10,247 nt of DNA from assembly GCA_016292745.1 (NCBI GenBank), contig JAEDFO010000070.1, forward strand, positions 1-10,247, in the 5' to 3' direction. Positions within the stretch are counted from its first letter, which is position 1, and every line of letters starts with the position of its first letter. Origin of the DNA: Muribaculaceae bacterium (GTDB taxonomy: Bacteria > Bacteroidota > Bacteroidia > Bacteroidales > Muribaculaceae). Under the pieces are notes generated by a model. The model was not told the origin of the DNA. It was given only the letters and a program-made list of their open reading frames with translations, and made no database searches. The translations under genes were made by a program, and so were the position numbers. Positions 1 through 7,600 of the stretch are shown here, piece after piece.

Positions 1-9
1 AATGCCGGT

Positions 10-1422
10 TTATTTCTTGATGTTAGGCATTTCCAGGCCGTAGCCTTTCTTGCGGTCGAGCACCTTCAGGTAAATTGCAATCAGGAATGCGAGAACGCCG
101 AAGAAAGCGAAAACCACCAGCGGAATGGTGTAGTCGTAGGGGATGAATTCGGCGCCGGCCTGCTTGGCGGCAATCACAGCCGGGTTGTCGGCGTTGGTCG
201 ATGTTAGCAGGTTGCCGATTAGCTTAGGCACGAAGCAGAGTCCGATGTTCTGCACCCAGAAAATCAGGCAGTAAGCGCTTCCGAGCACCTTCTCGTCGAT
301 AATCTTCGGTACGCTGGGCCACAAAGCGGCAGGCACCAATGCAAATGAGATTCCGAGCAGCACAATGGTTGAGTAGGCCAGCAGCGGGCTGTTGGTCTGT
401 GGCAGCACGAAAGCGAAAATCAGGTGGCAGCAGATAAGCAGCAGCGCACCTCCGATTAGCATTGTGGCGCCTTTGCCTCGGCGGTCGAGGAAGTTGCCCA
501 GGAATGGGGTAATCACTGCAGCGCCGATTGGGAACCAGCGGAAGATGTTCGATGCTGCTTCGGCGGTGATGCCTTCGAGGTTACACTGAAGCATGTTGGC
601 GCCGTAGCGCTGGAATGGGAATATAGCCGAGTAATAGAGCACGCACAGTAGAGCTACAATCCAGAACACTTGCGAGGAGAGGATTGTGCCGAGGTCGCTC
701 ACCTTGAACGGTTCTTCCTTCTCTTCGGCTTCGCCGGTCTGTGCGTCGAGCTTGCGGTCCATGAATGTGAACACGGTGAATGTGATTAGGCCGATAAGCA
801 GCAGCACGGTGCAGAATGCCACGGGAGCTACCACCGAGCCCATCTTGTCGGCGATGATTGGCGAAATGGAGAAAATGGCGAACACGCCCACACGGGCAAT
901 TGCCATCTCGAGGCCCATGGCCAGGGCCATTTCCTTGCCTTTGAACCATTTGGCAATGGCTTTCGACACTGTGGTGCCGGCCATCTCGCAGCCGCAGCCG
1001 AATATCATGAATCCGAGCGATGCCATCTTGGCGCTGGCGGGCATGCTCACCCACCATGTGTTGAGCCATTCGGCGAAGGCTGTGGCCTGGAACCAATCGG
1101 TGATGCCGATATACTTTATCACTGCTCCGGCAAACATCATGCTGGCGGAGAGCTCGCCGGTGAAGCGCACTCCCATCTTGTCGAGGATAACGCCGGCAAT
1201 GATGAGGAATCCGCACACGTTAAGAATATACTCCGATGCGGCATATGTGCCGAAGATGTCGGGGGTCCATCCGCGCTGGCTCTCCATAAGAGCCTGGATG
1301 GGCGACATCACGTCGACAAACATATAGCCGAAAAACATCATCAAGGCCACCAGCACGAGGGCTGTCCAGCGCATGGCGGCCGAGTCGCGTAGGGTGCGAC
1401 ATAGGGTCTCTGTTTTACTCAT
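10..1422 (-). CDS. Major facilitator superfamily (MFS) transporter, 12 TM, substrate unknown
   Basis: A 470-residue inner-membrane protein expected to move a small solute by uniport, symport or antiport. About twelve hydrophobic segments can be drawn, near residues 18-37, 60-80, 93-106, 134-156, 167-189, 198-219, 251-269, 292-311, 318-340, 348-370, 382-405 and 432-453. A charged central loop (222-240, with an E/K cluster) separates the two six-helix halves. The MFS loop motif G-x-x-x-D-K/R-x-G occurs after helix 2 (GVILDKMGVRF, 77-87) and again in the second half (GNFLDRRGKG, 309-318). WFKGKEMALAMG (159-170) matches the conserved segment before helix 5 in nitrate/oxalate/organic-anion type MFS members. 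Length is normal for the family. The ATG at 1422 gives a short charged N-terminus before helix 1. It lies downstream of the TrmH-family gene on the same strand, but a separate promoter is likely in the 175-bp gap. The family is secure and the substrate is not; a sugar, sugar acid or organic anion are all possible. Confidence 0.9.
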   Translation of the reverse strand: MSKTETLCRTLRDSAAMRWTALVLVALMMFFGYMFVDVMSPIQALMESQRGWTPDIFGTYAASEYILNVCGFLIIAGVILDKMGVRFTGELSASMMFAGAVIKYIGITDWFQATAFAEWLNTWWVSMPASAKMASLGFMIFGCGCEMAGTTVSKAIAKWFKGKEMALAMGLEMAIARVGVFAIFSISPIIADKMGSVVAPVAFCTVLLLIGLITFTVFTFMDRKLDAQTGEAEEKEEPFKVSDLGTILSSQVFWIVALLCVLYYSAIFPFQRYGANMLQCNLEGITAEAASNIFRWFPIGAAVITPFLGNFLDRRGKGATMLIGGALLLICCHLIFAFVLPQTNSPLLAYSTIVLLGISFALVPAALWPSVPKIIDEKVLGSAYCLIFWVQNIGLCFVPKLIGNLLTSTNADNPAVIAAKQAGAEFIPYDYTIPLVVFAFFGVLAFLIAIYLKVLDRKKGYGLEMPNIKK

Positions 1423-1484
1423 TCTTTTATATGTTTTGGTTTATAAATTCCGGTGCAGCACGTTGCTCAATGCAATGTGATGTG

Positions 1485-1518
1485 CAAAAGTAGCATTTTA
1501 GTGGCAAAGTGTGGCAAA
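1485..1518 (-). promoter_or_regulatory. Probable Bacteroidetes-type promoter for the MFS gene
   Basis: Read on the minus strand, TACTTTTG (plus 1492-1485) is an exact TAnnTTTG -7 box. A TTTG (plus 1518-1515) lies 22 bp upstream, one or two bases longer than the usual -33 spacing. Transcription would start about 55 bases before the MFS start codon. A second TTTG (1508-1505) is too close to serve as the -33 box. Confidence 0.55.
1501..1518. repeat. Two direct copies of GTGGCAAA overlapping the MFS promoter
   Basis: GTGGCAAA occurs at 1501-1508 and 1511-1518, ten bases apart (one helical turn). The second copy covers the proposed -33 element. The arrangement would suit a small regulator binding side by side on one DNA face, but the copies are short and may be chance. 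Confidence 0.35.
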
Positions 1519-1597
1519 ATAGTGCCGAAAACTTGCTGTTTCATTGTTGTCGGGCCTTGATTATGCGGCGTTCATTATACATTATATATAATTGTTG

Positions 1598-2413
1598 TCA
1601 TTTGTGGTGAGGGGTAGGGCGCAGCTGCCAGCAGGCAATGGCTGCCGTGGCTGCCACATTGAGCGAATCGATGCCGTAGTGCATGGGTATGCGCACCACA
1701 TAGTCGGCATCGGCAATCACCGAGGCATCAAGGCCGTAGCCTTCCTCGCCGAGAATCAGTGCAATGCGCTCCTCGGCGTTCAGCGCGGGGTCGTCGAGGG
1801 TGGTGGAGTGGTCGGCAAGGGCCAACGCCACCGTTTTGAGCCCCAGCGAACGCAGCGAAGCCACCGGAGCCGTGAGCCACGTCCACGGCACACGCAGCAC
1901 GGTGCCCATCGACACCCTCAGCGCACGCCGGTTGAGCGGGTCGCACGCACGGGTGGTGAGCAGCACAGCATCGAAGCCCAGAGCAGCCGCCGAGCGGAAA
2001 ATGGAGCCGATGTTGGTGGAGTCGGACACCGAATCGATTACCACCACCCGCCGTGCATCGCGGCATATGGCCTCTACAGTAGGCAGCACCGGTCGCTGCA
2101 TGGCGCATAGCACCCCTCGGGTGAGCACGTAGCCGGTGAGCGATGCCAGCAGCTCGCGCTCGCCGGTATACACCGGAATATTGGGAAACTGAACCACTAT
2201 CGGAGCGGCATCGCCATCGATGTGGCGCCGTTCGGCAAGCATCGACAGCGGAGTGTAGCCGGTTTCGATGGCCGTAGTTATCACCTTCGGGCTCTCGGCA
2301 ATGAAAATGCCGTTGGGCGCATCGTCGGTGGCAAGGCGCAGACGCCGGTCGGTGAGGCGCGCATATACCTCCACCCCCGGATGTTCAAGCGATGTAATCT
2401 CGATTATCGGCAT
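1598..2413 (-). CDS. TrmH/SpoU-family RNA 2'-O-ribose methyltransferase
   Basis: A 271-residue SPOUT-superfamily enzyme expected to transfer a methyl group from S-adenosylmethionine to a ribose 2'-OH in tRNA or rRNA. All three TrmH motifs are present in the C-terminal domain. Motif 1 is N134-IGSIFR140, in which N and R are the conserved positions. Motif 2 is ALILGEEGYGL (218-228). Motif 3 is RIPMHYGIDSLNVAATAAI (241-259). These form the deep trefoil knot that binds the cofactor. The first ~115 residues are a separate N-terminal domain, consistent with the RNA-binding extension of TrmH/RlmB-like proteins, though it lacks motifs that name the target. The protein is cytoplasmic and of normal family length. 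The ATG at 2413 precedes the first conserved strand directly. The gene diverges from the oxidoreductase gene with 113 bp between start codons. Only a weak -7-like box, ATTATTTG (minus, plus 2450-2443), was seen. No clear terminator follows the stop codon. The family is certain; the methylated nucleotide is unknown. Confidence 0.92.
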   Translation of the reverse strand: MPIIEITSLEHPGVEVYARLTDRRLRLATDDAPNGIFIAESPKVITTAIETGYTPLSMLAERRHIDGDAAPIVVQFPNIPVYTGERELLASLTGYVLTRGVLCAMQRPVLPTVEAICRDARRVVVIDSVSDSTNIGSIFRSAAALGFDAVLLTTRACDPLNRRALRVSMGTVLRVPWTWLTAPVASLRSLGLKTVALALADHSTTLDDPALNAEERIALILGEEGYGLDASVIADADYVVRIPMHYGIDSLNVAATAAIACWQLRPTPHHK

Positions 2414-2460
2414 TGTCGACGGCTTTTATTTCTGCTAAGTTACAAATAATGCTTAAATAA

Positions 2461-2492
2461 TTTGATTTTTTCCTTGTATTATGCTAAATTTG
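2461..2492 (+). promoter_or_regulatory. Promoter of the Gfo/Idh/MocA gene (-33 TTTG, -7 TAAATTTG)
   Basis: TTTG at 2461-2464 is followed after 20 bp by TAAATTTG at 2485-2492. Together they match the Bacteroidetes primary-sigma consensus (TTTG, 19-21 bp, TAnnTTTG) exactly. Transcription would begin near 2498-2500, giving a leader of about 28 bases. This is the best-formed promoter in the window. Confidence 0.75.
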
Positions 2493-2526
2493 AGAATTAT
2501 AAACCTGATTTAAATCTTGCTCTATC

Positions 2527-3834
2527 ATGAATCGCCGTAATTTCATAGCACACTCGTCGGCCGCTCTGGCCGCAATGATGATTCCCGACGCTTTTGCCGC
2601 CTCTCTGGAGAAAACGCGGCCTGTGGGTGCCAACGACCGCATCAACGTGGCCCTGATAGGTTGTCGTAGCATGGGATGGGGCAATCTTGCCGAATTTTTC
2701 AACTTCCCGGAAGCTAACTGTATGGCCCTGTGCGATGTCGACCAGGGTGTACTCCGCCAGCGGGCCTCAGAACTCGAAGCCCACAACCACAAGCGTCCGC
2801 TCCTATATACCGACTATCGTAAACTCCTCGAAAACCCCGACATCGACGCCGTGGTTATCGGAACGCCCGACCATTGGCACTGCCTGATGACTGTCGATGC
2901 TTGTGCTGCCGGTAAAGACGTTTATGTGGAGAAACCTCTGGCCAACTCTATCGCCGAATGCGATGCCATGGTGGCAGCAACACGCCGTTACAACCGCATT
3001 GTCCAAGTAGGACAGCAGCAACGCAGCGGCAGGATGTGGCACGAGATGAAGCGCTTTATCGACACTGGAGCGCTCGGCAAGATTGCTTCGGTCAATGTGT
3101 GGGCCAATTTCAAATATGCCTCAATCCTTCAGTGGAGCCCTGACTCAAACCCTCCCGAGGGCGTCGATTTCGACATGTGGCTCGGTCCGGCACCACTCCG
3201 TAGCTTCAACCAACACCGCTTCCACGGTATTTGGCGAATGTTCTGGGACTATGGCGGAGGCCTCGTAACCGACTGGGGCGTCCATCTGCTCGACATGGCG
3301 CTTTGGGGCACCGGCAAGGATTCGCTCCCTAACCGTGTGGTGGCAGTCGGTGGTAATTTCGCTTTCCCCGACAACCATGCTGAAACCTTCGACACTCTTT
3401 CGGCAACCTGGCAATACGACGACCTCCTTATACAATGGAACAACGTGGCTGCAAACGAATCGGGCCCTTACGGAAAAAGCTACGGCATCGAATTTCGCGG
3501 CACCAATGGCTCGCTCGTGGCCAACCGCGAAAGCTGGGAGGTATATCCCGCCGGTAGTCCCGATAAATTCTCCGAGCAGCATCTCCCCGACAACCTCGAC
3601 CGCCGTAACCACGTGGCTAACTTCATTGCCTGCATCAAGGACCACTCGCTCCCGCTGGCATGCCCAATCGAGAACGGTGCTCTATGTGCCAAGTTCGCAC
3701 ATCTGGCAAACATCGCTGCCAGAACTCGCCAGTCGCTTTCCTTTAACGACGCCACGCACAGCTTTGGCCTTGCCGAGGCCGATGCCCTCGTGCGCCCTGC
3801 ATACCGTGCCCCATGGAAGTTCCCCGAACTTTGA
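2527..3834 (+). CDS. Tat-exported Gfo/Idh/MocA-family oxidoreductase
   Basis: A 435-residue protein of the glucose-fructose oxidoreductase / inositol dehydrogenase / MocA fold. These enzymes use NAD(P), often tightly bound, to oxidise or reduce sugars and cyclitols; some relatives (GH109) use NAD for glycoside cleavage. The N-terminus has a twin-arginine leader: R3-R4-N-F-I, a hydrophobic stretch, then A-F-A at 22-24 as the probable cleavage site, so it should act folded in the periplasm. The Rossmann domain starts at 39 (INVALIGCRSMG; glycines 45 and 50), with an acidic position after strand 2 (ALCDVD, 67-72). E135-K136-P137 is the conserved EKP motif, whose Lys helps to bind cofactor and substrate. 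G251-V-H253-L-L-D256 lies where the C-terminal domain supplies catalytic residues. It stands alone with its own promoter and a downstream hairpin, next to a SusC/SusD locus, suggesting but not proving a role in sugar processing. The family is secure. Dehydrogenase versus GH109-like glycosidase cannot be settled here. Confidence 0.88.
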   Translation: MNRRNFIAHSSAALAAMMIPDAFAASLEKTRPVGANDRINVALIGCRSMGWGNLAEFFNFPEANCMALCDVDQGVLRQRASELEAHNHKRPLLYTDYRKLLENPDIDAVVIGTPDHWHCLMTVDACAAGKDVYVEKPLANSIAECDAMVAATRRYNRIVQVGQQQRSGRMWHEMKRFIDTGALGKIASVNVWANFKYASILQWSPDSNPPEGVDFDMWLGPAPLRSFNQHRFHGIWRMFWDYGGGLVTDWGVHLLDMALWGTGKDSLPNRVVAVGGNFAFPDNHAETFDTLSATWQYDDLLIQWNNVAANESGPYGKSYGIEFRGTNGSLVANRESWEVYPAGSPDKFSEQHLPDNLDRRNHVANFIACIKDHSLPLACPIENGALCAKFAHLANIAARTRQSLSFNDATHSFGLAEADALVRPAYRAPWKFPEL

Positions 3835-3876
3835 TCGACACCCCTTACTAAAGTCTTCATACATTAATTATTACCC

Positions 3877-3908
3877 GATGCGTCGCGGCCGTGTGGTTGC
3901 GGCGCATC
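3877..3908 (+). terminator. Strong hairpin after the oxidoreductase gene, probable transcript end
   Basis: The arms 3877-3890 (GATGCGTCGCGGCC) and 3895-3908 (GGTTGCGGCGCATC) pair over 14 positions, three of them G-U in the plus-strand RNA, around a GTGT loop. It lies 43 bases after the stop codon. The following bases (TCATATATAAT) are AT-rich but lack a real T-run. It may therefore be a weak or Rho-assisted terminator, or a 3'-end-stabilising stem. The G-U pairs favour the plus strand. Confidence 0.55.
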
Positions 3909-4070
3909 TCATATATAATAATGTGTCACACACCTTGGCCAAATCATGGCCTCGCTTGTGCAGTTTGTTTCATACCTCCTATTCTGGGACAAATGAAATG
4001 TTTTTGTTTGGTTTTTAGTTAAAAATGTTAATTTTAAAGTTAGAGCCAATGTCCGCTCTGGTGTATTCTG

Positions 4071-4095
4071 GGGCATATTTTTTCGACATATGCTC
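4071..4095. repeat. AT-rich inverted repeat, 8-bp arms
   Basis: GGGCATAT (4071-4078) and ATATGCTC (4088-4095) pair over eight positions with one G-U, around a 9-base loop. It lacks a T-run on either strand, so it is not a typical intrinsic terminator. It could be an operator or a fortuitous AT-rich palindrome. Confidence 0.3.
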
Positions 4096-4138
4096 AAAAA
4101 ACAACGACTTTAACATTTTGTATAACCAACATTATATC

Positions 4139-4163
4139 AGTATGTTATGTGTGCTAACATACT
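4139..4163. promoter_or_regulatory. Perfect 9-bp inverted repeat upstream of the 4215 promoter (possible operator)
   Basis: AGTATGTTA (4139-4147) and TAACATACT (4155-4163) are exact reverse complements around TGTGTGC. The centre is 64 bp before the -7 box at 4215. That box lacks a -33 element, a situation in which Bacteroidetes promoters often depend on an activator, so a dimeric regulator site is plausible. The plus strand continues TTTCCTT, so a weak terminator is an alternative reading. Confidence 0.4.
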
Positions 4164-4214
4164 TTTCCTTAAATTTTTTTGCTTTTAATATGCCCAAACT
4201 ATAAATTTTATTAA

Positions 4215-4222
4215 TATATTTG
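4215..4222 (+). promoter_or_regulatory. -7 box TATATTTG ahead of the structured block and susC
   Basis: TATATTTG is the only exact plus-strand TAnnTTTG between the oxidoreductase stop codon and the susC start. No TTG is present at the -33 position (about 4191-4195 reads TGCCC). Transcription would begin near 4228-4230, exactly where base composition shifts from AT-rich to balanced. The 13 bases 4215-4227 recur identically at 9903-9915, before the GH43-like gene. Confidence 0.6.
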
Positions 4223-4228
4223 TGTCGT

Positions 4229-4470
4229 GAAATACAATCGAGATGATGAATTGCGACTTTTGCCGTTCCCAATCTGCAATAGTCCTGCATTCTCGAAACC
4301 GCAATCCAATTCTTGCTCGGTGTCCCTCCTCTCAGGGTGGGTTGTCGTAGCGAGACTGCTTGGCAGAAACCTGATACACGCTTATAGAGCCGTAGAGACG
4401 GCACGCGTTTCAGACTGAACATATCTTCTTGCTCTAGACACAATTTTGCTGCTCTTGTCGGCAATGATTT
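4229..4470 (+). ncRNA. Candidate structured RNA: small RNA or long susC 5' leader
   Basis: A block of balanced composition lies inside AT-rich DNA, directly after a -7 box. Pairing by eye gives a closed three-part fold. The closing helix is TTGCGAC (4251-4257) with GTC/GCAA (4457-4464, one bulged G). Hairpin 1 is a long rod, 4265-4370: GTT/AAC, TCTGC (4273-4277)/GCAGA (4363-4367), GCATTCTCG (4287-4295)/CGAGACTGC (4351-4359, one mismatch), CAATCCA (4302-4308)/TGGGTTG (4338-4344) and CCCT (4324-4327)/AGGG (4334-4337). Hairpin 2, 4371-4413, has CTGA/TCAG, ACGC/GCGT and a GCCGT-AGAG-ACGGC tip (4389-4402). Pairs such as T4305-G4341 and G4301-T4345 favour the plus strand. GCAG 4363-4366 can instead pair locally with CTGC 4356-4359, so the fold could switch. 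I do not recognise tmRNA, RNase P, SRP RNA or a common riboswitch, and the 3' end is undefined. An open minus-strand frame (4518-4132) crosses it but does not look like a protein. Confidence 0.42.
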
Positions 4471-4665
4471 ATGTAGTTTTCTTGCTAATGCCAAGTTCGC
4501 CGTGCGGCATTTGTACACCGCTGGTTGGAGTGAGGGTGTCGTCGCGATGCTTTCACATAATTATTTAACCAACAAACATCGGATTTAATTAACTAATTAT
4601 ATCAAACCAACAAGTCGATATTTTATTGACCCTAAAAAACCTAATTAACTTTAATTTACTCGCTT
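4471..4665 (+). promoter_or_regulatory. AT-rich leader immediately upstream of susC
   Basis: No gene is seen. A hairpin pairs AATGCC (4487-4492) with GGCATT (4506-4511) without a following T-run. TAATTAACT occurs at 4586-4594 and 4642-4650, and AACCAACAA at 4567-4575 and 4605-4613. No TAnnTTTG box was found here, so susC is probably read from the promoter at 4215 with a leader of about 435 bases, or from a non-consensus start. The last 100 bases are A/T-rich and unstructured, as is usual before Bacteroidetes start codons. Confidence 0.45.
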
Positions 4666-7600
4666 ATGAGAAAGAATTTGAAATTAGCGCTGTTGGCTTT
4701 GGCCATCATGATGGCTCCGGTTTCAGCTCTTGATGCTTATGCCGAGGCATCTGCTTCAAGCCAGACCAGCTCAACAGCCAGTGCGAAATCTGTATCGGGC
4801 GTTATCCTTGACCAGCGTGGTGAACCGGTTATCGGTGCAACTGTGGCTATCAAGGGTACAACCAATGGTACTGCTACTGACATCGACGGTAACTTCACTC
4901 TCAAGAACGTTAAGCCGAGCGATGTAATCTTGGTTACTTATGTTGGCTGCCAGCCTGCAGAGGTAACAGTTGGTAACAACCGTTCCGTAGAGATTACTCT
5001 TAAGGACGATTCCCAAGTTCTCGATGAGGTTGTAGCCGTAGGTTACGCCACCCAGAAGAAAGTTAACCTCACCGGTTCGGTAGCCTCGGTTAACTTCGAG
5101 GACGAAAAGCTCCAGCGTCCGGTTACCACTATCGCCAGCGCACTCTCTGGTGCTGCTGCCGGTCTTAATGTGATGAACACCAGCTCAAAGCCTAACTCTG
5201 AAGGCAGCTCGGTTACCATCCGTGGTGTCGGAACAATGAACAACACTGCTCCTCTTATCCTCGTCGACGGTATGGAGATGGGCCTCAACGAAATCAACCC
5301 TAACGACGTTGCTTCGGTATCTATCCTTAAGGATGCTGCATCGTGTGCCATCTACGGTAACCGCGGTGCCAACGGCGTTATCCTCGTAACCACAAAGCGC
5401 GGCCAGGAAGGCAAGGTTACTGTAACTTACTCAGGTAAGTTCTCTCTCGAAACTCCTGCCAAGATGATCCATCAGATCTCTGACTACGCCAAGTACATGG
5501 AACTCATCAACGAAGCCTACACCAACACAGGCCAAGCTGCAAAATTCTCGCAGTCGACTATCGACGAATGGCGCGAAGCAGCCAAGAACCCTAATGCTGT
5601 AGATGCAAATGGTATTCCTAACTACGTTTCTCACCCGAACACCGACTGGCGCGACGTTATGTACAACAACAACTGGATGATGGAACACACTGTAACAGTT
5701 TCCGGTGCTGAAAAGCGTACAACCTACAGCCTCTCTGGTACATTCCTCGACAACCCAGGTCTGGTTATCAACTCAGGTGCCAAGAAGTACTACTTCCGCA
5801 GCGACGTTGAATCACGTCCGAAAGACTTCCTCACTGTAGGTCTTCGTGCTTGGGGCTACAAGACCGACCACCAGCGTAACGATGTAGATAACCTCTACGG
5901 TTTCGCTATGGAAAAGACCGTTCCGGGTGTTTATCCTTACTACAATGGCCAGTACGGTGGTACTGAAACAGCCGAAGAAGACGGTGTTGCAGGTAACCCG
6001 CTCCTCCAACTTTCAAGCACTCACGGCTACTACAAGCAAATCAAGGTTTACGTCAACCCTTACGTTGAGGTTTCTTTCCTCAAGGACTTCAAGGTTCGCG
6101 CAAACTTCTACTACGACAAGTTCGAAAACAACCACAAGTGGCTCCCTGGCCCATATCTTGAACAAGTATCGTTCAACCGCGGTATTCCGTTGAACTCGGC
6201 TCCTACTGCCGACAACCTCGCAGGCTACACCTGCTACGACTGGACCAGCCGCGACCAGAGCTGGAAGACCAACGTCGTTGGTACCTACGCCCACTCGTTC
6301 GGCAAGCACGACGTAAGCGCACTCCTCGGTTATGAGGAATACCGCAAGTGGGGCGATGTATTCGATATCGCCAAGATGGGTATGTCGAGCATCGACCTTA
6401 CCGACTGGAACGCTCTTACTAAGCCTAACTACATCAGCGGTAACTCATGGGAATATTCTTCACGTTCTCTCTTCGGTCGTGTAAACTATGCATACGACGG
6501 TCGTTACCTCTTCGAAGCCGACATCCGTTACGACGGTTCTTCACGCTTCTCTCCTGAATCTCGCTGGGGTGTATTCCCATCGTTCTCTGCAGGTTGGCGT
6601 ATCTCTCAGGAATCGTTCATGAAAGATATCGACTGGCTCAGCAACTTGAAGCTCCGTGCATCTTGGGGTAAACTCGGTAACAACTCTATCGGCAACTACG
6701 AATGGCAGTCGCTCTATGGCACTGGCTTCATCTATGCATTCAACGGCAGCAAGACTCCTGGTTTGGCCATGACCAAATTCTCGAACGCATTCCTTGAATG
6801 GGAAGAAACAGCCGTTACCAACATCGGTGTTGACTTCGGCTTCCTCAAGAATCGCTTGAACGGTAGCTTGGAATTCTACTACAAGGACACCGACGGTATC
6901 CTCTATCGTCCTACTCTTCCTGAATCACTCAACCAGTTCACATCTCCTCTTATGAACCTCGCTGCTGTAAGCAACAAGGGTTTTGAACTCGGTCTTACTT
7001 GGGACGACCGCGCTGGTGACTTCACTTACCACGTAGGTGCAAACTTCTCGTACAATATCAACCGCGTTACTGAATACAAGGGTGAACTCATCCGCGAATG
7101 GCGTACCGACGAACAGGGCAACCGCTACTGGTACAGCAACATCGGTGAAGTTGCCAACGGTTGGGGCGAACGTATCGTAGAAGGCCACGAAATGAACGAA
7201 TTCTACTATCGCAACCTCTATCGCGGTAATGCCGGCAATGTTTACGGTGCCGACGGTAAGGTTGATATCAACGCCGGTCCTAAGGACGGTATGATTCGTA
7301 CCGAACGCGATATGGAATGGCTCCGCGCAATGGTTGACGCCGGTTACAAGTTCTATCCTGGCCAGAAAATCAGCAAGGACGCCATCTGGTATGGTGACCC
7401 AATCTTCGCTGACTACAACGGCGACGGTATCTATGGTGACGATAACGACCGCGACTTCCAAGGTGCTTCAAAAATGCCTAAGTTCTACTTCGGTTTGCAA
7501 GGTAGCGTAACCTGGAAAGACTTCGACCTCTCTATGTCATGGGCCGGTGCAGGTGGCAACAAGATCTGGTACAACTACAACACTATCAACTCTGTACGCG

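Larger units (their letters stand above)
3909..4214. other. AT-rich gene-free region upstream of the putative leader/ncRNA
   Basis: No credible coding sequence was found; the short minus-strand frame 4097-3909 has no recognisable protein features. The stretch is AT-rich and contains a small hairpin (AGAGC 4042-4046 with GCTCT 4055-4059), the two inverted repeats listed separately, and a copy of AACCAACA (4124-4131) that recurs twice nearer susC. No exact TAnnTTTG box was found on either strand between 3909 and 4214. It probably serves as upstream regulatory DNA for the promoter at 4215. Confidence 0.5.

Noticed and set aside
581..1327. Overlapping 211- and 213-codon frames (minus and plus) inside the MFS gene
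   Set aside because: The MFS frame has transmembrane periodicity and family motifs across its full length. The alternatives have neither and start inside it.
1578..1589. Perfect palindrome ATTATATATAAT downstream of the methyltransferase gene
   Set aside because: It is a pure AT alternation without loop or T-run. It probably reflects low-complexity intergenic DNA, not a terminator or operator.
4320..4380. Possible TPP riboswitch (CTGAGA and AACCTGAT strings)
   Set aside because: CTGAGA is on the minus strand while AACCTGAT is on the plus strand, and the order and spacing of the thi-box are absent.
4132..4518. A 128-codon minus-strand open frame across the intergenic block
   Set aside because: No recognisable domain, no -7 box placed to drive it, and it coincides with a block that pairs as plus-strand RNA. 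It is more likely an incidental frame over a non-coding element.
6925..7461. A 178-codon open frame antisense to susC
   Set aside because: Same cause as the susD shadow: a codon-bias artefact inside the beta-barrel coding region, with a Val-rich product lacking domain features.
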